Origin: Trichoplax sp. H2
Lineage: Eukaryota > Placozoa > Uniplacotomia > Trichoplacea
Assembly: GCA_003344405.1 (NCBI GenBank)
Contig: NOWV01000131.1
Coordinates: 1-64,000 of the forward strand
DNA length: 64,000 bases
Direction of reading: 5' to 3'
Shown one piece after another: positions 1 through 10,500 of this stretch. The notes under the pieces were generated by a model. It saw only the letters and a list, made by a program, of their open reading frames with translations, ran no database searches and had not been told where the DNA came from. Both the position numbers and the translations under genes were made by a program. The first letter of the stretch is position 1. Each line of letters begins with the position of its first letter.

Positions 1-255
1 GATTCCCGGATTTCCGGGCGGGGCCTCAGGTTATGCATCAAGACAACAAGAAATATTTGTTCCTTAGCCTGATCTTTACAATTTTTCTACTTTCTTTTGT
101 CGGTGTGGAGATCAGGACAATGAACAAATGTTAACTGTTGTCTCGTCGTCTTGCAAATATACCCGATTCAAGCTAAATCAAACCGTAAACAAGTTGCACA
201 CAACGTATCGAGATTGCACCTTTTCAATCGACGCCAAATCAAACAGCCCCCCAAA
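1..255. other. 5' flank of the acyl-CoA oxidase gene
   Basis: Upstream sequence of the oxidase. The first 50 bases are GC-richer than the rest of the window, which would suit a promoter or 5' UTR, but I see no TATA box or other element I would name. The reading frame that enters exon 1 is open from 151, so the start at 256 rests on similarity to family N-termini, not on an upstream stop. Confidence 0.3.
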
Positions 256-3200
256 ATGGCTAAAAATACTACAACTGTCTCAGATTTACGCCAGGAAAGA
301 TCCAATCCACCATTTTCTATCAATGATATGACAGAATTTTATGATGGAGGGTCGGAAGCAACGAAAAAACGCAAATTGATATGTAAGTCAAGCAACGTTA
401 CTGTACTGTACTTCGTCAATTCATCATGCTTTCATACTTTGGGCGGTAACGTTCTTTCACACCTCTTATTCACAATCAGAAAAGTTCTGCTAGAGTGCTT
501 CTACTGTAATTTCTTCCACGGAAAGTAATGGAGTATTACAGATAAAAGATAGCAAGCTTGCTTGATAAGCTCAAAAGAGAACAAATTCAAAGTAATGCAG
601 TATTGCAGATCAACGATAGCAAGCTTGCTTGATAAGCTCACAAGAGAACAAATTTAAAGTAATGCAGTATTGTAGATCAATGATAGCAAGCTTTCTTGAT
701 AAAGCTCACAAGAGAACAATTTCATTCACTGGTTTTATGCGCTCTTTACGTATTGTATCCAATCACCACCTGTATTGAAAATAAAATGGATTAAATCGAT
801 CTCGCAGCTTAGGAGAGCATCATCAACCAATAATTCCAATATCGATTTCATGATGCCATAATACGTTTCATACTTTACCTTGAATTATCAATCTCTCTTA
901 GTCAATATCGTCATTTGTTGAATCTGGAATCTGATTCTCAGACTCACGACAAATACACAACAAATCTGGAAATGATAGTACAGTAATAATATCGGAAATA
1001 TCCCAAGGCGTAACTGAACGTAATAGTAAAACTGCTATACAGATACCAGCAGTAATAATCAAAAGTAATTTCTGCACAAATTTTCGATATCAAGCAGAGT
1101 CATACTCAAGCAGTGGTCTGTAATAATATACTGTACTGTATATTCACGATGTTGCACTTTGTCAACTCATGAATCTATCAAATGTAAATGTATATGCTAG
1201 CATAATGTACATACTAGTATATTAACGTTTCTAACAATACTAACTACATAATTACAGCCTCTTTGATATTAAACAACCCCGCATTTAAATGGCTGGAACG
1301 CCATTATTGGACTCGAGACGAGGCATACAGCAGCAATGTTCAATGCTTAGCAGAAGTTGCAAAAATTCTAAGAAAGCATAAACTCAATGTTGATGATTTT
1401 ATGCATTACTACTGGCTTGTCAGGTAATCCTATAATTTAAAATTTAGTCTCAGTAATCATAAAAATCGAATTGCTGTATGGATATACGTCGACTAAATTT
1501 TACTAGCTTTTTATATACCTGCAAGTAAAAGTTGGTTACCGTATCGTGATAAAGTCGTTGGTTGGTTAAGACTAAATAATGGATAATATTACTAATCGGG
1601 CACGATACTTTTATATATTATTCTTTAGCACAATAGGAGAGGTTGTAAGTTTCGAAATGCATCTTACTACATGGAAATCTGCTTTGCAGGTATTCTATTG
1701 AGATATATCACACAAATACACACTCGTACACGCTTTTACTTATCCAATACAATCAACGTTGACACGTTGACAGTCACGAATGAATACTATTCACTGTTTG
1801 TTACTGTTCGCGTTAAACATGATCTTGAAATCGGCAATATACTATACTATATTTTTTTAGATATATACTATACTGTAGTATACTGCTATTAGTGCTATAC
1901 TGTACATTGGCAATGCATGTGCTATACACTGTGCGGTATTATTTTACGCTATGTCGAATTTGTTTTGTGTAAATCTAATGCATTAGCACATTCTAGAATA
2001 TAAAATAGAATAGCCAACATGATAGTTCTCAGTAAGTAATTTTCCTCGTAAAAATATCAACGCAGGATCAAGGTACATCTGAACAACAAAAGAAATGGTT
2101 ACCGTTAGTTGATAATTTTAAAATCGTCGCAACCTATTGCCAAACCGAACTTGGTCACGGTAATCAACTATTAAATATACTATACAATCGTATTTCAACA
2201 TCTGATATCCTACAGTAAAATAATACAGTTACTCTTATTTATTTACTTGTTTCGTGATTAATTGAAGCAATTTATTCTTATTCTTAACGCTAAATGGATA
2301 TTCGTATTTTACTTGTATTGGAATTAGGTACCTTTATTCGAGGATTTGAAACAACTGCTACATATGACCCGAAAACTAGAGAATTTATCTTAAATACTCC
2401 TACTTTAACGGCTACAAAATGGTGGATTGGCGAAGGTAAGTAATCAATACCATTATCTTATCCTTCTCCAATTTTAACGAAGAGAACGCAATCACTAAGT
2501 TAAATTTATATGACGCAAGTAACAATATTAGGTCCCTTATTTACGTATTCATGTTTTGTTTAGTGGCTAAAACTGCCACTCATGCGCTTGTGATGGCTCA
2601 ATTGTGGACTCAGAATAAGTGTTATGGCCCACACTTATTCATTCTCCAGGTTCGTAGTCTAGAAGATCATACTCCTCTACCTGGAATTACCCTAGGAGAA
2701 ATGGGCGATAAATTTGGGTATAACAGCGTTGATGATGGCTTCATGCAATTGAGTAATGTAAGAATACCTCGCGATCAAATGTTGATGAGGCATTCAAAGG
2801 TAAGTAAAGATATACAGTAATCTGTATACGAAGGTAACTCGACCCGCGTTATGATTTATGTAAATATTTTATATATTGTTGTATTGTAGGTTACACTTGA
2901 CGGAAGCTTTATCCCTCCTAAAAATCCCAGACTAACTTACGTAGCTATCACTTTATATAGATGTCAATTATTGATGTTATGCTCTAACTATTTAGCACGA
3001 GCATCTACGATTGCCGTTCGCTACAGTGCAATACGCCGTCAGACTGAAACAAAACCTGGGTGCCGTACTTATTTTCATACTCTTTTATGACATAGGATAG
3101 ATACCATTAACGATATACTAAGATTATTATATAAATCTGTTTTAGTTACGAACCTAAAGTCTTAGATTATGTAACTCAACAAAACAAACTATTCCCTCAT

Positions 3201-4854
3201 ATCGCTGGCGCTTATGCTCTTGCATGCACTGGTCATTACATGATAGATTTCGGTAAAAGAGCTACTGAACGGATAAAACTGGAAGATCTAAGTGTCCTAG
3301 CCGAGGTTAGACAAATTTCTGATTTCATAGGATATATACAAATGTTAAATAATACCTACATGAATGAACAAAAGTAATAACGATTTTGTTTTTATACTAG
3401 TTCCATGGAATTAGTTCTGGTTTAAAAGCCTTTTGTACAGAGATGAGTGTATCTGGTATTGAGGTATAGTAAAAGAACAAACGCTATACGTATAACTTCG
3501 AGTAGCCCAATTCTAATTCTTTTTAATGATTGAGACGCGCTTGCGGCGGGCATGGTTATTCATCGGCCTGCGGTATAGGTCATATTTATAATAATTGGTT
3601 AGCGTCTTGCACATACGAAGGCGAAAACACTGTTATGTACCTTCAGTCAGCTAAGTAAGTTTGTAAATTAAATAGACTAAGAAAGACATTTATAAAAGTA
3701 AGAGAATACATTAAATTAACAATTTTTTAGATATTTACTTCGTTGTGTCAAGAATCCAAAGTCTGCACCTTTAGGTGTATCAGCAGTCTTACATAATCCA
3801 CCAGGTAAACACTGGGATGTTAAGAATATGCAAGATCTAGAGAAGACGAATACAGTACTAGAAGCTTATAGAGCTAGAGCATATAAGTAAGTAATCGACA
3901 CAAATACCATAACTAGCTCTATCATATCATTAACTCTGCAATCTTTGACAGAAAAGTAGCTATTGCTGATAAATACCTTCGCGAATTACAATCTGGTGGC
4001 GATACTAGTTACGATGCTTGGAATAAATCCGGAATTAAATTAGTGGATTGCGCAAAGGTACTTATAACTGTTTAAAATATTTTAGTTAATCTCGGCTTTG
4101 AGTTTTTTCTTCACTATTTTTAAATACTAAGTCTATACTATTTTCTGCTCGTTCTACAGGCATTTACTCACTATTTCGTAATAAAGACATTCTTTAATAT
4201 GATTGAGAAATCGCGCTTGGGACAATCTTGTCATCTACAGTTACATAGACTATCTATTCTGCTAGCTTTACATGGCATAGATCAAAATACTGGCGATTTT
4301 ATGCTCGTAAGTATTCTGAATAAATTTACTATTAACACAAACATAATATACATAATTATCGTTGGCGATAAAGATCGTATCATTGTACTTTATTAATCGT
4401 CGCAAGTTAAAACTAAGCGAGCACTAATTGAAATTATAACATGTATTTTATCAGGACAACTTCATCGATTTTGAACAAATCAAACTCATTCGAGTAAAAA
4501 TATTAGAACTATTTAGTGAAATTCGACCGGTCGCAGTTTGTTTAGTTGACGCATTCGATATACCGGATCAGACGCTACTATCTGTTCTCGGTAGATATGA
4601 TGGCGACGTTTATAACAAACTATTCGAATGGGCAAAAGAGGCGCCTTTGAATAAAACTCAAGTTCGTTATCTATTAGTAGTAGTCATAGATTGTGTGTTC
4701 GTTTATTTAGCTTAGGAAAAAACATGGAAGAAAAATGCTCATCGCTATTAATTAAACAGTTATTATAATTGATTTGATTTAATTGTTATTTATATTGTAG
4801 GTACATTCATCATATGATAAATACCTTCGGAACCTGCTTACAAGCAAGTTATAA
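256..4854 (+). CDS. ACOX1: Peroxisomal acyl-CoA oxidase (ACOX1/2-like), 15 exons
   Basis: Flavoprotein that oxidises acyl-CoA to trans-2-enoyl-CoA and makes H2O2, the first step of peroxisomal beta-oxidation. Exons read: 256-382, 1258-1423, 1629-1689, 2066-2159, 2328-2435, 2564-2799, 2890-3059, 3146-3305, 3401-3463, about 3535-3654, 3731-3886, 3952-4057, 4160-4306, 4455-4661, 4801-4854. The product is about 658 aa, against 660 in human ACOX1. Family blocks seen in order: [62 protein letters not shown] (holding the catalytic Glu of the family), FDIPD, LGRYDG. The last exon ends in SKL-stop, a canonical PTS1 signal, so the enzyme should act in peroxisomes. Introns are 63-220 bp except intron 1 (875 bp, with tandem repeats). 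One junction is odd: a canonical GT-AG join of exons 9 and 10 breaks the frame by one base (see findings). ACOX1 and ACOX2 cannot be told apart by eye. Confidence 0.93.
522..722. repeat. Three tandem 67-bp repeats in ACOX intron 1
   Basis: Units begin at 522, 589 and 656 with AAAGTAATG. Each carries the palindrome AGCAAGCTTGCT followed by TGATAAGCTC and AAGAGAACAA; the third unit is the most diverged (AAGCTTTCTT). The repeats lie wholly inside the first intron of the oxidase gene. No function is evident. Confidence 0.9.
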
Positions 4855-7542
4855 AGAGTTTATGTCGCTGAATTATCTTCGGATAATATTTAAGATAGAT
4901 CTCAAGTTATCTGTTATCTTTGGTCACTCAGCTAAAGGCTTGATCTTAATGATCATACTCGTATGGATTACATCGTACAACAAAATATCATATCTCGATG
5001 TAACTCGATATCTTAGATACAAATAGCACATTTACGTTTAAGTACTAGCGATACTGTTAGCCTTTTGCATTAACCTAATTGTGGTATTTCTATACAATTT
5101 GATGAGTTAATAGTTATAATCTATTGATTGAGCATGAAAGTATTTACGCTCTCGTTTACGTTTTTATACTGTCATTATCCACTTATAATAACAATCTTAA
5201 TAAAGAGAATAATTCAAGTATAGTTTTTCTTATACTTGTATTGAATGATTGCACCCGTTGCATCTATTGCATCTGTTGTATATGGACCGTTAATATCAAT
5301 AATACAATAGTACTTTAAATATGTCTTTCTTAAATTTTTTACTTATTAAGTCGTTCTTATAAGTCATAAGTGAAATTTAATCTAACAATGATAAATGCAT
5401 GTATCTGTTTATACCAATATAAATATATTCCATATCTTTCAGTGAACTCTGTATACGTGTTTTATTGGTATGAATAGTAAATGTAGTAGAATTACTATGA
5501 CTTACTATCGGGAGAATTGAAAGCGTTTGTATAACTTTACCTCATGAATATGGTAGAATACGTATATATATAATTTGATATCGTTCAGGATTAAGCGGTT
5601 AAATACTGTTAGCAACTATATAATCTAATAGTTAAAAATTACGATAGCATGTATTACAATCCTTCTGTTTTGTATTAAATGAAATATCGTGTAAGGTCGT
5701 TGTGGTTAAACATACTCATATCTAATAAATAATTTTAATATTAAGTTTACTATTTTCACGACTTGGAAGTACTAATTATAATTAATGTAATACTAACTCT
5801 ATGGAGGAAGCTCTATTCGTGCATTGTAAATGAGCTTCTTTACAATTAGATTTTTGCAGAACATACTGCAGTAATTGCTTGATAAATATAGAAATATATA
5901 CTCTATAGGATCAAAAACTGGCTATCAGTTTATTCATTCGATATAAAACAGGAACATGCTTGCAACTACTGATCACCAACGCATACCTTAGATTGGTTAG
6001 TCTCGTTATAGAAATATCCCCTGCCTACGTGTAAAAAATATAATCATCTATAGTTTGACTCCATTTATTACAATCATGAGAATCCAAATAGAGTCAAAAA
6101 AGCCATCGGTGACGGCGCAGTGCGTTTATCCGGTTCCAGTTGATTAGAAGTACCGAAGAGTACGTATCAACGGATTCGGGAAGTCACTATTTGCCAGAGT
6201 AAATAATTCACATGAACGAAGTAACGCAATAGCTAAGCACCGACAAAAGTACAAAGGGTCGATTGTATTTATATATTTTCTTATAACGTTAATTGCTTTA
6301 GTTATGGGATTCGCATGACGTCACAGCCGACAGTTTAATGCCGGACAGTAATTTTTACTTCTGTAGGAGCTGTACACTGTACAGTACTGTACAGTTCGGT
6401 AGCTCGCCATTCGTATTGAAGTACTCAAAATTTCGTTCAGCAAATCTCGACTGTAGGTTAAAGATTCATTTGGCAATCGTCGATACTATCTAACTGTTCT
6501 GTACTTGAGTAGCCCCACATGCCGTGGAAGTAAAAGTATAGATCGATAGCGTGTAGCACTGTCCAAGGACTATCGTATAAAAGTATTGGTGACTGCGCCT
6601 AGCGTTCAAACTAATCCAAAGATCAGAAATTGTTTCCCATAAGCAATTTTTGTTTGTTTTTGATACGAAGTAACGCTTTGGCAATGAGCACTAACGATGG
6701 GGAGCGAAGTTTGTTGTTATTATATATTGAGTTTGAATATATAATTTACTTCAGTTATTATACGATATGAGGTGAATGGAATACAGCATAACCTCCATTT
6801 GAGGTTGCCATGGAAATAAGAGAGTAAACGCCTGAGACTTTATCCTGTACTGTATACTGTATGTATTAGTTGGTACTGGATGGAGATCAAGAATGTAAGT
6901 GAAGTAATATTGCAACGCACAGGACGTCTAGTGAAATGAAGGATCGTAACTTATCATACATGTATTAGAAAGGAAATGAAGATTGCCATAAAATAAAGTA
7001 ATAAAATCAGTGTCTTTTTGAGCTACATCCAGTATAAGAAAAAGCGACATTTCAACATCTTTACTTTTCTCGTCACTCTACAGTAGTATGTACACTAGCA
7101 CATTGTTCTGTACAGTATTAGTGTACATACTACTGTAAAGTAGCGCTTGTCAATAGGCTGCTTAAACCAGAGTCCAATTTTCACTATTTACTATAGGCCT
7201 AGTTTTCAAAAGGTTGAGTTTGCCCAGGCAACTTTTCTGACCATAAGGCATGTCAACACTTGCCCGGCCCAGATGTGGGAGGTCCAACAATGACGTGATG
7301 ACTAACCTAGTAGAATTTCCAAGCCAACCGCCAGCATAGCACACAGTATAGGCTTTTACCAGTGTTTTGCTACACAGAATACATATCATGGGATAGACCA
7401 GTGTAGGCTTAGTTTACAGGTATTAGTACTCTGCTTGCACAGCTCAGTAGCATCGATTGCACATTCTTGCTACAAAGGTTGCTGTCCACATCTTGGTTCT
7501 TGATCGGTTTATTTGTCATATTGGCTCTAAAAGGATTGAAAA
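4855..7542. other. Intergenic, ACOX to XRCC5
   Basis: About 2.7 kb with no exon I can support. It includes a possible ACOX polyadenylation signal AATAAA at 5199-5204, palindromic ACTGTACAGT runs near 6372-6395, and the perfect hairpin listed separately at 7079-7137. Short open frames here (for example 6490-6684 and 7162-7389 on the minus strand) resemble nothing known. Confidence 0.5.
7079..7137. repeat. Perfect 19-bp inverted repeat (hairpin) upstream of XRCC5
   Basis: Left arm 7079-7097 and right arm 7119-7137 are exact reverse complements (TACAGTAGTATGTACACTA and its complement), with a 21-nt loop. It lies about 400 bp upstream of the XRCC5 start codon. A transcript would fold into a strong stem. 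It could be a foldback element remnant, a small-RNA hairpin or a cruciform-forming site; the sequence does not decide. Confidence 0.85.
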
Positions 7543-10500
7543 ATGGCATATTCAAAGGTAATAGCACGATTTTAAGCATAATAAATCAATTGTTGATACT
7601 GTAGTTTACAGTTGTAATTGCAATACACACGATGGCTTAGAGGATTGACGAGATCGAGAAGGAGTGATTGCGACCAGCGGATCTGGTCTCAATTTTGCTC
7701 GAAATTGCTAATAATGTTAGCAAGATATTACTGTAATTAAGTTTAAAAAGGCTTATCAGTAGGGATTCTAATAATAATTTCATCTTGCATCTTTGTGCAG
7801 TTTTGGATAGTTGTTCTCTGTATAATGGAATGTTGTTTTTCTACACTTATCAATCATCATCAGGAAGCTATTGCTATCTGCCTGGATGTAAGCCCTTCTA
7901 TGTGCTATGCACCTCAAGGCCATGCTAGCAAATTGGAAACTTCTGTCAATGCGATTAATATGATCGTATCTCGAAAGGTATACATTTAAAAATGGTATTG
8001 GTAGAATGCAATAGAAACTAAATCAACTCTTATTACTCTATTTTTAGATGTTCTCTCAAGGTCATTTAGCTAATAAGGATGAATTTGCTTTAGTCTTATT
8101 TGGAACCCAAGGTAAGCAATACAGCAATGTAATTCCGACCAGTCTCTTCCCACATAATGGATGCCAGTGACATACTCTATTTTCTATCTTACTCTTGATG
8201 AATAAGATACAAAGTACTGTACTCATGCACTGTCTTACCTATATGCTTAGATTGAGATAATACTAATTGGTAGCTAATGGAGTTCTTGCAGATTGCATGT
8301 ATGGTGATTTTATCGATAGAGCTAATCGACGAGATTACTATTACTGTATAAAACTTTGGAAAGCACAGCTTGTATTGCAATAGAGTATTAGATACAAATT
8401 AAAATTCTACAATACTGTACTGATTATACTACAGTCGCCTTGAAAGAAAATGAAAACTAATCTACATCTATTTTTGCATTCATATTGTGTTCCACTTAAT
8501 TACGATTTTCTGTCGCAGCTAGAAAGAGAATTGACAATTATATTGCCTGTTCTACTAAAAATGCCCTTAGTGTAATCGACATTTTCGTGCATTGCTTAGA
8601 GAGTGATAACGATCTATATGAAGATGGTCAATATGAAAATATTAGTGTGGTTAGACCACTTGGACCACCTGATTTAAATTTTCTACGATACATTCAAACC
8701 AACATAGCACCAGGTAAGAATAGAAGCCATTCTATTTCAATATTTATCAAATCACGAAGTTACTAGTAATGGTACAAAATTTATTATTACGGTAATATTC
8801 AAACTAGATATACATGTTTTATTAAATTTATAGGAGATGAAGACGCAGATTGTATCCCACAAACGCATGACATATTTGCAACAGTTAGCATCTGTAAAAT
8901 TTAGATTAAAAATGAATGTAACAGTATTAGGCATACTAAGAAAAAATATGGACACGATTGACTAATAAACACGAGGATATTTGATAATGTCCATTGCAGT
9001 CATTACGTTGTTGGTGGTCCTGCTGTACTTGTGCAATTTTTCTTAACCTTATTCGCTTATTTATAGTCCTGGATTCCATAATAGTTGCTATGGATTTACT
9101 TAAAAAGTCAACCAGGTACAATAGCACTTTACTTTATCGTAAATGATAAGTACATAGGTAATGATGCTGATGAGCTACAATCTCCGAATTGAAATAGGAG
9201 TTGACTATCTGTCTCTTTCAATATTGTAATTTACTATATTCCATCATTACATATTTTCTTGTCTATGCTACATGTTATATGACGATATATTAAAATGAGT
9301 AAGTTACTTTTTTTTAATACAGTGGGAAGAAGTTTGGAGACAAGCGAATAATCCTCTTTTCTGACCTCGGTTCCCCATTTGCTGATGACCAAGTAGAAGC
9401 AATTACCGAGGGTTTGAAGACTTTAGGCATACAGTTGACCGTAATGTGAGAGATATGTATAAATTTATTAAAGTCGTATCATGAAAAATGGACTTTAATA
9501 TCAAAATATAAAATTATTTTCTCTAAATTACTGTATTTGCTATATTGTATTCAGAGGCCCTGATATTGACGACGACAACGAAAATGAAGATGATGACGGT
9601 GATGATAATGATGATAGCCAGAATTATACTAATAACGACGGTGCACAGAGTTCTAAATCTCAAAAGAAACATCTTACCTTTCATGGGAAAGAAAAAACTC
9701 CTCAGCAGGTAACTTAGAATTAATGGTAATAACATAAATTACCAATGATATAAGTATTACAATGGACTATGTGCGCTTTATAACATTGCAGCATAAACTT
9801 ATCTTAAAATAATCAATATAATGGTTTTAGATTGCCGGCGAATCAACACTGAAAAAGATATTAGAAATAGTTGATGGAGATTCTCATTCATTAAGGTCAG
9901 TTTATATGGTAGATAACTATCAATTAAAAACTGCTCGTAGCTATTGGCTGTCCTATCAATTATGCGAGCTGTTGGCTAACCTTTGTTTCCGATATATATT
10001 ATATAGGAGTGCGTTGTCGACCCTTAGCTTTTTTCAAAAGCGGTCAATAAAAATGACCACTGTTTTCCGAGGGCCTCTAGAAATTGGATCGAAACTTAAA
10101 ATTAATACCTACGCTTATATAAAGGTATTATCACATCTAACACCTGAATACAGTACTCTGATTTACGATCATCATATCATTAAAGTAATATGAACTGTAT
10201 TAGTCATTTTCTGTTTTTCTGTAATAATGAAAAGGTACGAGAATCTAAACCAGAATCGTGGAAGAAACTATCAGCAATATCCGAGGCGTCAAATCAACCC
10301 GGTGATATGAAGGTAAAAATTGAAAGATCATATCACTTAAATGATGAAGATGAGACGGAAATTGAAAGAGAAAATTTAGCTAAAGGTTAGTTATATTGTA
10401 GTAAATGTTAAGATTAAACAAGGTAAGGCATTTTCAAAGTAATAACTCTGAATGTTCTTGTTAACAATTAATTTGTTATATAACACTATAGGCTATAAAT

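Noticed and set aside
1671-1892. 73-codon open frame starting near the end of ACOX exon 3
   Set aside because: It begins inside an exon in another frame and runs into intron sequence with TATA-type repeats.
9523-9735. Minus-strand frame with a hydrophobic Ile/Val run
   Set aside because: Antisense of the Asp-rich Ku80 exon 8 (GAC/GAT read as GTC/ATC); not a membrane protein.
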